Shown: piece by piece, positions 8,985 through 16,877 of the stretch
How the letters are laid out: each line of letters opens with the position of its first letter
Numbering within the stretch: position 1 is the stretch's first letter
Source: Geobacter sp. FeAm09
Lineage (GTDB): Bacteria > Desulfobacterota > Desulfuromonadia > Geobacterales > Pseudopelobacteraceae
Assembly: GCF_008330225.1 (NCBI RefSeq)
Contig: NZ_CP042466.1
Coordinates: 1,312,501 to 1,376,500 of the forward strand
Reading direction: 5' to 3'
DNA length: 64,000 nt
Position numbers and translations under genes: made by a program
Notes under the pieces: model-generated
Told to the model about the DNA's origin: nothing
Seen by the model: only the letters and a program-made list of their open reading frames with translations
Databases searched by the model: none

Positions 8985-10301
8985 CTATTCCAGATTATCC
9001 TCGATTCTGATGAAGCCGGTCTTCTGGCAGATGACGTCGAAACGGTCGATCTCCGCCAGGGCGGCCTGCACGGCCCCTTCCCGCGCTTCGTGGGTCATGA
9101 TGACGATGGGTACCGGCGCTGCGTCGTCCGCCTGGTGCGAGGTCTGGACCATGGATTCGATGCTGATGCCGTGCCTGCCGAGGGCCCCGGCGATGGCAGC
9201 CAGCACGCCCGGTTGGTCCAGGGCGCTGAAACGGAGCATGTACTTGCTGACGATCTCGGCCATGGGCTTGAGCGGCAGCGTGGTCACATGGTCATCCATG
9301 AAGCCCAGCGGCGCCATCCTGCGGCCAGCCCCGGCCATCATGCTGCGGGAGAGCCCGATCAGGTCCCCCACGATGGCGCTGGCGGTGGGGTTCTGCCCGG
9401 CGCCCCGGCCGTAGAACATCACCGGACCGACGAAATCGCCGTTCAGACGGATGGCGTTGAAGACGCCGTTCACCTCGGCCAGGGGGTTGTGCAGCGGGAT
9501 CATGGTAGGGTGGACCCGTGCCTCCACCTGGCCGTTGATCAGCTTGCCGATGGCCAAAAGCTTGATGCGGTAGCCGAATTCGCTGGCGAACTTCACGTCC
9601 AGGGCGCTGATGCGGGAGATCCCCTCGGTGTAGATGCTGCCAAAGTCGATGCGCGTGCCGAAGCAGAGGGAAACCAGGATGGCTAGCTTGTGGGCCGTAT
9701 CCACCCCCTCGATGTCGAAGGTCGGGTCGGGCTCGGCGTAGCCCAACTCCTGCGCGGCTTTGAGCATGTCGGCGAAACCAGCCCCTTCCTGGGTCATGCG
9801 GGTCAGGATGTAGTTGCAGGTGCCGTTCATGATGCCGAACACGGAACCGATGCGGTTGGCGGCCAGGTTGCCCTTGATGGAGGTGAGCACCGGGATGCCG
9901 CCCCCTACCGAGGCCTCGAACTGAACCTCCACACCCTTGCGCGCCGCGGCGGCGAAGATCTCGTCGCCGTGCAGGGCCAAAAGCGCCTTGTTGGCGGTGA
10001 CGATGTGCTTCCCCTTCTCGATGGCCTTGAGCACAAAGGTCTTGGCAGGCTCGTAACCGCCCACCAGTTCGATCACCACCGAGATTTCCGGGTCGTCGAA
10101 GATGGCATTGACGTCGGTGGTCAGGCAGGCGGGGTCCACCGTGACGCCACGGTCGCTGGTGATGTCCAGGTCCGCGATCCTCTTCAGCGTGATGCCCGTT
10201 CCCACCTTGCTGCGGATCACGTCCGCGTTCTGCTGGAGCAGCTTGACCACCCCGGCCCCGATATTGCCGTATCCTATCAGACCAACCTTAATGTCGCTCA
10301 T
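8985..10301 (-). CDS. hom: Homoserine dehydrogenase
   Basis: 438 residues. It reduces aspartate semialdehyde to homoserine in threonine/methionine synthesis. Rossmann motif GLIGYGNIGAG at the N terminus, TANKALLA, the catalytic region ASVGGGIPVLTSIKG, GIMNGTCNYILTRM, and a C-terminal ACT domain (about 355-430, LRFSALDQPGVLAAIAGALG) that normally gives threonine feedback control. The ATG at 10301 follows AGAGG nine bases upstream. Both flanks are dispersed repeats (8778-8968 and 10334-10539), so it is probably its own transcription unit. Confidence 0.96.
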   Translation of the reverse strand: MSDIKVGLIGYGNIGAGVVKLLQQNADVIRSKVGTGITLKRIADLDITSDRGVTVDPACLTTDVNAIFDDPEISVVIELVGGYEPAKTFVLKAIEKGKHIVTANKALLALHGDEIFAAAARKGVEVQFEASVGGGIPVLTSIKGNLAANRIGSVFGIMNGTCNYILTRMTQEGAGFADMLKAAQELGYAEPDPTFDIEGVDTAHKLAILVSLCFGTRIDFGSIYTEGISRISALDVKFASEFGYRIKLLAIGKLINGQVEARVHPTMIPLHNPLAEVNGVFNAIRLNGDFVGPVMFYGRGAGQNPTASAIVGDLIGLSRSMMAGAGRRMAPLGFMDDHVTTLPLKPMAEIVSKYMLRFSALDQPGVLAAIAGALGRHGISIESMVQTSHQADDAAPVPIVIMTHEAREGAVQAALAEIDRFDVICQKTGFIRIEDNLE

Positions 10302-10333
10302 TGACTAAAACCTCTTTGAATATAAACTCTAAC

Positions 10334-10539
10334 TTCTGCCACAGAGACACGGAGACACAGAGAAAACCAAAAACATTTTTACATGGATGAACAGGATGAA
10401 AGGGATAAAACTTGAAAACCGGTTATAGATAAAATCTTAAAGCTGTTTATGTCGTTATCCTGTTTATCCTGTTCATCCATGTAAAATAGGTTCTGCTTTT
10501 GACTTTCTCTGTGTCTCCGTGTCTCTGTGGCAGATTTTA
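10334..10539. repeat. Nested palindromic element of the CACAGAG family (R3)
   Basis: Outer arms TTCTGCCACAGAGACACGGA (10334) and TCTGTGTCTCCGTGTCTC...GGCAGATTTTA (to 10539) face each other. Inside is a second inverted pair: TTTACATGGATGAACAGGAT (10377) and ATCCTGTTCATCCATGTAAA (near 10485). The right end contains the TAA stop of nusB (10537-10539). Same layout as the element at 31427-31637. Confidence 0.85.
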
Positions 10540-10971
10540 TTGTTCTTCCGCTGCTTCCTCGGTCTTGGCGCACGCCTCGATCTCGTCCAGGATGCCGTTC
10601 ACAAAGGCCGGCGAATCTTTGTCGCCGAAACGACGGGCGATCTCGATGGCCTCGTTGATGGTGACCTTCTTGGGGATGTCGCTTCTGAACATCAACTCGT
10701 AAGCGGCCAAGCGCATGACGTTCAGGTCCACCCGCGGCATGCGGGCCAGAGCCCAGTTCTTGGAGCGGGCCTTGATGGCCGTATCGATGGCCTCGCGGTG
10801 CTGGTGCACCCCGGTCACCAGCCCTTCGGCGAACTCCCTGGTCCTGGCCGGGATTTCATTATGCTCTTCGCGGAAGGTCTGCATGGTTTCGCGCAGCCCC
10901 ATGGCCGTATTGGCATCCAGGGCGTACAGCATCTGCAGCGCCAGTTCGCGCGCTTCCCGTCGGATGCCCAT
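10537..10971 (-). CDS. nusB: Transcription antitermination factor NusB
   Basis: 144 residues, all-helical RNA-binding protein acting with NusE (S10) on boxA in rRNA leaders. Motifs: [16 protein letters not shown] at the start, [32 protein letters not shown] and [12 protein letters not shown]. It follows ribH directly: the ribH TAA and nusB ATG overlap as TAATG. The C terminus ends EEAAEEQ. The stop codon TAA belongs to the end of repeat R3, so the native 3' end may have been changed by its insertion. Confidence 0.95.
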   Translation of the reverse strand: MGIRREARELALQMLYALDANTAMGLRETMQTFREEHNEIPARTREFAEGLVTGVHQHREAIDTAIKARSKNWALARMPRVDLNVMRLAAYELMFRSDIPKKVTINEAIEIARRFGDKDSPAFVNGILDEIEACAKTEEAAEEQ

Positions 10972-11438
10972 TATTTGAGAGCCTTCAGCAGGTTGGCGGT
11001 TTCGATGGCCCCGGTGGCGGCCTCGAAGCCCTTGTTGCCCGCCTTGGTGCCGGCGCGCTCCACGGCCTGCTCGATGGTGTCGGTGGTCAGAACGCCGAAG
11101 ATGACCGGCACGCCGCTCTCCAGGGAGACCATGGCCACCCCCTTGGATACCTCGGCGGAAACGAAATCGAAATGGGGCGTGGAGCCGCGGATCACCGCGC
11201 CCAGACAGATGACGGCGTCATACTTCCGGGACTCGGCCAGCTTCTTGGCGGCCAGGGGGATCTCGAAAGCGCCCGGCACGCGGGCCACATGGATGTCCTT
11301 GTCGCTGGCGCCGTGGCGGACCAGGGAATCCAGCGCGCCTTCCAGGAGACGGTCGGAGATGAAGCTGTTGAAACGGGCTACGACGATGCCGACTTTCAGC
11401 CCTTTGGCATCGAGGTTACCTTCAAAGAATTGCGGCAT
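10971..11438 (-). CDS. ribH: 6,7-dimethyl-8-ribityllumazine synthase
   Basis: 155 residues. It joins ribitylaminouracil and dihydroxybutanone phosphate, the penultimate riboflavin step, in an icosahedral or pentameric assembly. Motifs: [48 protein letters not shown] (catalytic His), [25 protein letters not shown]. The ATG at 11438 has AAGGAG eight bases upstream, so the longer frame is rejected. It is coupled to nusB; the other rib genes are not in the window. Confidence 0.96.
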   Translation of the reverse strand: MPQFFEGNLDAKGLKVGIVVARFNSFISDRLLEGALDSLVRHGASDKDIHVARVPGAFEIPLAAKKLAESRKYDAVICLGAVIRGSTPHFDFVSAEVSKGVAMVSLESGVPVIFGVLTTDTIEQAVERAGTKAGNKGFEAATGAIETANLLKALK

Positions 11439-11565
11439 GGCGATCTCCTTGTGCATGGCGCCGAAAACCGTCCCTGCGGGGAGGATTTTCAACAGCCGGG
11501 ATTTGTGGCGTAAAGAAACACAAATATTAGCATAATTTTTTGAGACAAGGGAGAAAAAAGTGCAC

Positions 11566-12687
11566 TCAAAGCCCTTGGGGACGGCCGTGGAAGGCGATGG
11601 CCCCGCCGTAGTCGGCCACCAGGAACTGGGGGCTCAACTCCGGCGCATGGCGTTGGGCGGCGGCGATGGCGTGGCCGCAGACCAGCTCCAGCAGGCTCGG
11701 GGCGAAGTTCGCGGCAATGACGATCTCCCGGGCGGTATTGGCCGGGGCGATGGTGGCGGTGATGGCCTCGGGCAGTCCCGCCTCGCCGGCCCACCCCAGC
11801 AGGTGGGACAGGTCCAGCTCCGACGCGGCGGCATGGGTATTCTCGTGGCCGCAGGCGATCTTGAGCAGCTTGGCGAACTGGCAGGCCACCAGCGGCTGGC
11901 GAAAACCGCGCCGGGCGCAGGATTGCAGGGCATAGGCCACGTGATCCCCCATCATGACGAAAGCTTCGTCCGGGAGCAGCACCCGTTCCCCGGTGGCGGG
12001 GTCCGTGGCCGTGTGGTTCAGGTGGTGCTGGGCCGCCAGTTCGCTGGTGCGGCCGGTGGAGAGGACCACGTTTTGGCAGCCGCAGGCGCGGGCCACGTCC
12101 AGGGCGGCATCGATGGTATCGGTCCACGCCTGGGCCGACAGGGGGTGGACGATGCCGGTGGTGCCCAGGATGGAAAGGCCCCCCACAATGCCGAGGCGGG
12201 CGTTCAGGGTCTTGTGCGCCCGCAGTTCGCCGTCCGGGATGCTGATGGTGACGCGAACCGGGGTGGGGGAAGCGGCGAGGGCGTCGCGCACCGCCTGTTC
12301 GATCATGCGGCGGGGCACCGGGTTGATGGCCCATTCCCCCGGCGCCACGGCCAGGCCCGGTTTGGTGGCCTTGCCGACGCCGGGGCCCCCCTCGATGACG
12401 ACGGCACCCCCGCCTGCGGACAGGGAAGGGATGAGCGCCACTGTGGCGTGCAGTTCGGCCCCATTGGTCACGTCCGGGTCGTCCCCCGCATCCTTCACCA
12501 CGAAGCAGGATGCCTCGTCAGGGGTGAACTGCCGGCCGTGCAGCGGGAAGGTGGCCGAGACCCCGGCGGGCAGGTCGATGGTGACCTCCGCGACCTCCGC
12601 CTGGCGCACGAGCATCTGGGCCGCGCCCTTGGCGGCGGCAGCGGCGCAGGCGCCGGTGGTGTAGCCGTGTCGCAGGGGCTTGTCCAT
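11566..12687 (-). CDS. cbiD: Cobalt-precorrin-5B C1-methyltransferase CbiD
   Basis: 373 residues. CbiD methylates C1 during ring contraction in anaerobic cobalamin synthesis using S-adenosylmethionine. Motifs: [18 protein letters not shown] at the N terminus, [39 protein letters not shown] and STGRTSE. The ATG lies directly after the cbiC stop. It is the last gene of cbiX-cbiC-cbiD. No cobalamin riboswitch is visible ahead of cbiX. Confidence 0.95.
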   Translation of the reverse strand: MDKPLRHGYTTGACAAAAAKGAAQMLVRQAEVAEVTIDLPAGVSATFPLHGRQFTPDEASCFVVKDAGDDPDVTNGAELHATVALIPSLSAGGGAVVIEGGPGVGKATKPGLAVAPGEWAINPVPRRMIEQAVRDALAASPTPVRVTISIPDGELRAHKTLNARLGIVGGLSILGTTGIVHPLSAQAWTDTIDAALDVARACGCQNVVLSTGRTSELAAQHHLNHTATDPATGERVLLPDEAFVMMGDHVAYALQSCARRGFRQPLVACQFAKLLKIACGHENTHAAASELDLSHLLGWAGEAGLPEAITATIAPANTAREIVIAANFAPSLLELVCGHAIAAAQRHAPELSPQFLVADYGGAIAFHGRPQGL

Positions 12688-13332
12688 TTATGCCCCCGCG
12701 GCCATGATCGCCAGGGCGTTCACCACCGCCGCCGCCACGTTGGAGCCCCCCTTGCGCCCCATGTTGGTGATGAAGGGGATGGAGCCGTCCGTGGCCGCCA
12801 GGGCGTTCTTGCTCTCCTCGGCCCCCACGAAGCCCACCGGCAGGCCGATGATCAGGGCCGGATGGGCTTTGCCTTCCCCGACGAGACGCAACAGCTCGAA
12901 CAGGGCCGTGGGGGCGTTGCCGATGACGAAGATGCGGTTGTCCGGGTTTGCCGTCGCCTTGCGCATGGCCGCGATGGAGCGGGTGATCCCTTCGCGACGG
13001 GCCGTCTCGGCCACATCCGGGTCGGCCACGTGGCAGGTTGCCCGGCAGCCGAAGGGGGCCAGGCGGGCCTTGCCGATGCCGGACAAGGCCATGGTGGTGT
13101 CGGTGACGATGCTGGCGCCGCTCTTGATGGCCGCCACCCCTTTCTCCACCGCCCCGTCGGAGAAGACCAGGGAGCCGGCATATTCGAAATCGGCGCTGGT
13201 GTGAATGCTGCGGCGCACCACCTGCCACTCGGCCACGGGCCAGCCGTGGTCCCCGGCCTCCTTGTCGATGATGCGGAACGATTCGGCCTCGATCTCCTCA
13301 GGTTGCATGGTCAGTGAGTCCATCAGCGCCAC
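12688..13332 (-). CDS. cbiC: Precorrin-8X methylmutase CbiC
   Basis: 214 residues. It moves the C11 methyl to C12, giving hydrogenobyrinate or cobyrinate. The catalytic His is seen in RRSIHTSADF; other motifs are TDTTMALSGI, GNAPTALFELLRLV, GLPVGFVGAEESK and PFITNMGRKGGSNVAAA. The start overlaps the end of cbiX by 10 bases and the stop abuts cbiD, so the three genes are translated as a coupled operon. Confidence 0.95.
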   Translation of the reverse strand: MALMDSLTMQPEEIEAESFRIIDKEAGDHGWPVAEWQVVRRSIHTSADFEYAGSLVFSDGAVEKGVAAIKSGASIVTDTTMALSGIGKARLAPFGCRATCHVADPDVAETARREGITRSIAAMRKATANPDNRIFVIGNAPTALFELLRLVGEGKAHPALIIGLPVGFVGAEESKNALAATDGSIPFITNMGRKGGSNVAAAVVNALAIMAAGA

Positions 13333-13706
13333 CCCAGGGAGTCCAGCGCCTCGCCGATCCGCTCGCTCTCCACCTCGGCCAGCTTGCGGTGCACGCCCAG
13401 GTGCGGGCCCATCTCCATGACCAGGCCGGGGTGGCGTTTCTGGGCTGCTTCGATCTCCTCGGGCAGGTCGTGGAGCACGTGGGCGCCCATGAAAAGGAAG
13501 TAGGGCATGAGCAGAATACGCTCGGCCCCGCGGTTCACGCAGGCGTCTATGCCGTGTTGGATGTTCGGTTCGTGCATCTCGCGGAACGAGACTTCAACGA
13601 TCTCGAAGCCAGTCATTTCCTGCACCATCTTCGCCACCTCGCGGGCGGCGTCGTTTGCCTGGGGGATGCGGCTGCCGTGGGCCATCAGCAGAATTGCGGT
13701 TTTCAT
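13323..13706 (-). CDS. cbiX: Sirohydrochlorin cobaltochelatase, short form CbiX
   Basis: 127 residues. It inserts Co2+ into sirohydrochlorin, the entry step of the anaerobic corrin branch. MKTAILLMAHGSR carries the metal-binding His; the second active-site region is LMPYFLFMGAHVLHDLP. The length matches the ancestral homodimeric CbiXS. The ATG at 13706 has GAGG seven bases upstream. A frame start at 13760 would add a His-rich leader (HKTTHHPHSH), but it has no ribosome-binding site. Confidence 0.93.
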   Translation of the reverse strand: MKTAILLMAHGSRIPQANDAAREVAKMVQEMTGFEIVEVSFREMHEPNIQHGIDACVNRGAERILLMPYFLFMGAHVLHDLPEEIEAAQKRHPGLVMEMGPHLGVHRKLAEVESERIGEALDSLGWR

Positions 13707-13774
13707 TGTACCTCGCTTTTGATGTGAGTGGGGGTGATGGGTGGTTTTGTGCTCGGTCATAGTCCGTGTCGTGG

Positions 13775-14206
13775 TTAGACGGCGGCCTTATCTTGTTTCT
13801 TCGCAGCTAAACGACTACCCATCTCAGTAAAGATGAAAACTGAAAATCCAACAGCTATAAATTGTCCTAATAATACCGACATGCTAAATGCTTTGAATGG
13901 GGGCATTTGAAAAAACGTGTAGACTGGAAAGCACTCAATTGAAACTATAAAAAGAATGGCAATAATTCTTGCTTGTTTCCCTGCCAGGTAACCACTAGGA
14001 AATGCTGTGATAAGCGCTGTAATAATAGCACTGATGAGGTTGGTGATAATTATTATTACAAAGGCTATTTTCGACTTGGCTTGGAATGAATTTACTACAG
14101 AGGATTCAACATTGATGGTAAAATATGACAGAACTTCAATGCAGATAAGAGGAGCAATTAAAATTAATATGGCAATCAGGCTCCATCTTAAGATGTTTTT
14201 TGTCAT
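13775..14206 (-). CDS. AT-rich membrane protein of unknown function
   Basis: 143 residues with four likely membrane segments (about 8-30, 46-68, 82-100, 108-128) and a polar C terminus (SRLAAKKQDKAAV). The coding DNA is much AT-richer than its neighbours and uses many Ile/Phe ATA and TTT codons, which suggests transfer. The ATG has CGAGGTAAAA upstream. It lies between the cobalamin operon and a DUF2442/DUF4160 pair in the same direction. I do not recognise the family. Confidence 0.65.
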   Translation of the reverse strand: MTKNILRWSLIAILILIAPLICIEVLSYFTINVESSVVNSFQAKSKIAFVIIIITNLISAIITALITAFPSGYLAGKQARIIAILFIVSIECFPVYTFFQMPPFKAFSMSVLLGQFIAVGFSVFIFTEMGSRLAAKKQDKAAV

Positions 14207-14288
14207 TTTTACCTCGATGATTTGCAGTCTAACGGTTTAGAGAGTAATGGTAAAATCAAGGAGCCGGCCCTTGGCATGAGACATTTTT

Positions 14289-14534
14289 CTATGTTGCCTT
14301 ACTCGACATACATCTCGCGTAGACATATTCCGGGTCCAGATCAACTCCGCAATCCCATTCGATAGTGTCGAAAGATACCCGAACCCGCCTGAAAGCATCA
14401 TGGTCCTTGATTCTCTGAAATATGCCGAAATCGAGTACCGGCTTCATGTCAAGATGCCCCTTCTCGCCATTGTCGAAAACAACCGAAAGGGTATAGTTGT
14501 CACCCGGTGTGACTTCTTTCACGGAAGGATACAT
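14289..14534 (-). CDS. DUF2442 domain protein
   Basis: 81 residues. PSVKEVTPGDNYTLSVVFDNGEKGHLDM and WDCGVDLDPEYVYA (shown in parts of the gene) fit DUF2442, a small beta-rich family. The ATG at 14534 follows AAGGAGCGGGAAC; longer frames run into the upstream gene. It lies 11 bases after the DUF4160 gene. DUF4160/DUF2442 pairs recur across bacteria and are often suspected to be toxin-antitoxin-like, but no function is proved. Confidence 0.8.
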   Translation of the reverse strand: MYPSVKEVTPGDNYTLSVVFDNGEKGHLDMKPVLDFGIFQRIKDHDAFRRVRVSFDTIEWDCGVDLDPEYVYARCMSSKAT

Positions 14535-14545
14535 GTTCCCGCTCC

Positions 14546-14812
14546 TTATTGAAGAGGTTGAATTTTGAAAGGTTCCTCGCCGTTTATCACGAGTTGCCAG
14601 TCTGCCATCAACTCTTCCTGATGCAACTCGGCCCACGCAAGCGCCAATTTTGTCTGCCGACTTGGAAGTTCACCTTCAACTATCTCACAAGTGCGAATAT
14701 CGACACATGCTTTATACTCATTATAGTACACATGGAAATGTGGGGGCGGATGTTCGCCCGGCGCAAAGTACATTCGGATAATGATCCCGTAGAACATTGA
14801 GATAGTTGGCAT
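14546..14812 (-). CDS. DUF4160 domain protein
   Basis: 88 residues. The family signature is plain: PTISMFYGIIIRMYF, then EHPPPHFHVYYNEYKA and LALAWAELHQEELMADW. The ATG at 14812 has AGGA six bases upstream; a TTG directly before it is an alternative. It is the first gene of a two-gene unit with DUF2442 and slightly AT-richer than the chromosome genes around it. The partner relation is family knowledge; any toxin role is inference. Confidence 0.85.
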   Translation of the reverse strand: MPTISMFYGIIIRMYFAPGEHPPPHFHVYYNEYKACVDIRTCEIVEGELPSRQTKLALAWAELHQEELMADWQLVINGEEPFKIQPLQ

Positions 14813-14896
14813 CAATTTTCCTTTCAGTCAGTACCATTGTAATTCTAAAGCAGGAGGTCAACATTCTACAAGGTTATCTGATTGTGTTTCAAAGAA

Positions 14897-16858
14897 CTAC
14901 ACCGACTCCTTCAACCTCTTCCCATCCCCCTTCACATCCAACCCCTTTAACCCTGCCCAAGGCCCGCTCAGCGGCTCCTCCACCTCTGCCTCGCCCAGGC
15001 GCTGCATGAGGGCGGCGATGAGCCGTGCCGACGGGGCCACGTCGCCGCCGGGGGCTGCCTTGCCGTGGGTGCGGGGCGGGTGCAGTTCGGGGGTGAGCCC
15101 CTTGATGGGGAGGCCGGGGTTCATCACCTTGTTGAACCGTTGGGCGCGCCCCTCGTTATTGACGTAGATCCCCTCCTGCTCCACCCAGGCGGTGGTGGGG
15201 AGGAACACCCCGGCCCGCGCCGTGAGCCGGGTGGACCGCCAGTCGGCGGCGGCCAGCACGTCGATCCCCGGCGACAGGTCGCGGGGGAGGTCGGCCTCAA
15301 AGGAGATGATCCCCCTGATCCGGCTGTCGGCCAGGGCCGTGGAGAGCGCCACGGCGTTGTGTTGCCGCGCCAGTTCGGCGCAGCCGAAGGCGTTGGGGCC
15401 GTCCAGGATAAAGGCCAGTTTGGCGGTGCGGGGGACTGACTGCACCGCCTCCAGTCCTTCCGTGGTGGCGCCGCAGATGACGACCGGGCGCTTGGCCTGT
15501 GCCAGGGGGACGTCTGAAATGGCGGCGACGTGCTCGAATGGGAAGGGCAGTTCTCCCCTCACCCGGCCTTCGGCCACCCTCTCCCGTAGGGCGAGGGTAT
15601 GATTTGTGCCTTCTCCCTCGGGGAGAAGGTCGGGATGAGGGGTTATGACGTAAATTTTTGCCCCGCTCCGCCACGCCTGGCGCACGGCCAGGGCCATCAT
15701 GGGGGCCTCATTCAGCAGGTCGCACCCCACGATGGCGATCAGGTCGGCCTTGCGCACGTCCTCCTGAGAGGCGCTGTTGTCCGCCATCAGCAATGCGGTT
15801 GCCGTGCCGGTCAGTTCGGCCTGCTCCGGATCATCGAAATAGCAGAGCGCCCCGGCACCCAGCAGTTCCGCCAGGCGCGCCGCCATGATGTTCCCCTCCA
15901 GGTCCATGCGGGGCGAGCCGACGATGGCCAGGGCCTGGGGGCCGTGCAGTTCCAGGAAATCGCCCAGGCGGGTCGCCACCGCGTCCAGCGCCTCGTCCAG
16001 GCCGACCGGCCTGCCGTCCACCAATGCTTGGCGGGGGCGTTCCGGGGCGTTGACCATGGCGTTGGCAAAGCGTCCCTTGTCGCAGATGAACCAGCCGTTG
16101 ACCTGGTCGTTCCTGCGGGCCGTGGTCTTGAGCAGTTCCCGGTAGCGGGCCATGGGGACAGTGTTGCACCCCAGGGAGCAGTGGGGGCAGATGGAGGGGG
16201 CCATGTCGTAGTCCCAGTAACGGGCGCGGAAGCGGGCGGTCTTGTCGGTGAAGACCCCGGTGGGGCAGATGTCCACCAGGTTGCCGGAGAAGGGGGACTC
16301 AAGCGGCCCCTCTTCCTGGCGGCCGAAATAGATCGTGGCGGCCCTGCCCATGACGCCGAAGTCGGTGCCCCCGGCGTACTCCTGGTAGAAGCGGGCGCAG
16401 CGGTAGCACTGGATGCAGCGGTTCATCTCGTGCTCGATGTACTCGCCCAGGTACTGGTTGGTGTAGGTGCGCTTCTTGCCGTCGTAGCGCCGGATGCCGT
16501 GGCCGCCGGCGATGGTGAAGTCCTGCAACTGGCACTCGCCCCCCTCGTCGCACACCGGGCAGTCGTGGGGGTGGTTGATCATCAGCCATTCGATGACGCT
16601 CTTGCGCATGGCCACAGCCTCGCCGTCGGTGGTGGATACCACCATGCCGTCCTGGGCCGGGAGCATGCAGGACATCTGCACCCCCTTCACCGGGCCGTCC
16701 AGCATCTTAACGGCACAAACCCGGCACGCGCCGGCCTTGCCCAGGGCAGGATGCCAGCAGAAATGGGGGATGGGGATGTCCACGGATTGGGCGGCCTCCA
16801 GCACCGTGGTGCCCTCGGGGACTTCAACCGGTATGTCGTCGATGATGAGCTTTGGCAT
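14897..16858 (-). CDS. nuoG: NADH-quinone oxidoreductase subunit G-like protein, with in-frame REP insertion
   Basis: 653 residues. N-terminal [2Fe-2S] domain (HFCWHPALGKAGACRVCA...SCMLPAQ), His-ligated cluster motif HPHDCPVCDEGGECQLQD, CIQCYRCARF and DICPTGVFTDK cluster sites, then CPHCSLGCNT of the molybdopterin-oxidoreductase-like domain. It passes electrons from NuoF through a chain of iron-sulfur clusters. Residues about 405-437 (PHPDLLPEGEG...ALRERVAEGRVRG) are encoded by a REP-like palindrome inserted in frame. It follows nuoE and nuoF but is separated from nuoF by a GxxExxY element. No membrane nuo genes are in the window, so the partner complex could be complex I or a soluble NADH-linked enzyme. 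Confidence 0.9.
   Translation of the reverse strand: MPKLIIDDIPVEVPEGTTVLEAAQSVDIPIPHFCWHPALGKAGACRVCAVKMLDGPVKGVQMSCMLPAQDGMVVSTTDGEAVAMRKSVIEWLMINHPHDCPVCDEGGECQLQDFTIAGGHGIRRYDGKKRTYTNQYLGEYIEHEMNRCIQCYRCARFYQEYAGGTDFGVMGRAATIYFGRQEEGPLESPFSGNLVDICPTGVFTDKTARFRARYWDYDMAPSICPHCSLGCNTVPMARYRELLKTTARRNDQVNGWFICDKGRFANAMVNAPERPRQALVDGRPVGLDEALDAVATRLGDFLELHGPQALAIVGSPRMDLEGNIMAARLAELLGAGALCYFDDPEQAELTGTATALLMADNSASQEDVRKADLIAIVGCDLLNEAPMMALAVRQAWRSGAKIYVITPHPDLLPEGEGTNHTLALRERVAEGRVRGELPFPFEHVAAISDVPLAQAKRPVVICGATTEGLEAVQSVPRTAKLAFILDGPNAFGCAELARQHNAVALSTALADSRIRGIISFEADLPRDLSPGIDVLAAADWRSTRLTARAGVFLPTTAWVEQEGIYVNNEGRAQRFNKVMNPGLPIKGLTPELHPPRTHGKAAPGGDVAPSARLIAALMQRLGEAEVEEPLSGPWAGLKGLDVKGDGKRLKESV
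15553..15642. repeat. REP-like palindrome inside the nuoG reading frame
   Basis: CCCTCACCCGGCCTTCGGCC, CCCTCTCCCGTAGGGCGAGGG, CTTCTCCCTCGGGGAGAAGG (in part) and GGGATGAGGGG form stacked hairpins. It matches the nested palindrome at 5207-5292 in reverse orientation. It keeps the frame open and adds about 30 residues. Confidence 0.85.
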
Positions 16859-16877
16859 GGCTTCTCAATTCAAAAAC

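Noticed and set aside
7493-9010. 505-residue plus-strand open frame
   Set aside because: Antisense to the TrpB2 gene and then running through repeat DNA; no protein-like pattern.
11560-13317. 585-residue plus-strand open frame
   Set aside because: Antisense across cbiD and cbiC, which have full motifs and coupled overlaps; it is a composition artefact.
13707-13774. Cobalamin riboswitch ahead of cbiX
   Set aside because: The gap is too short and shows no B12-box sequence.
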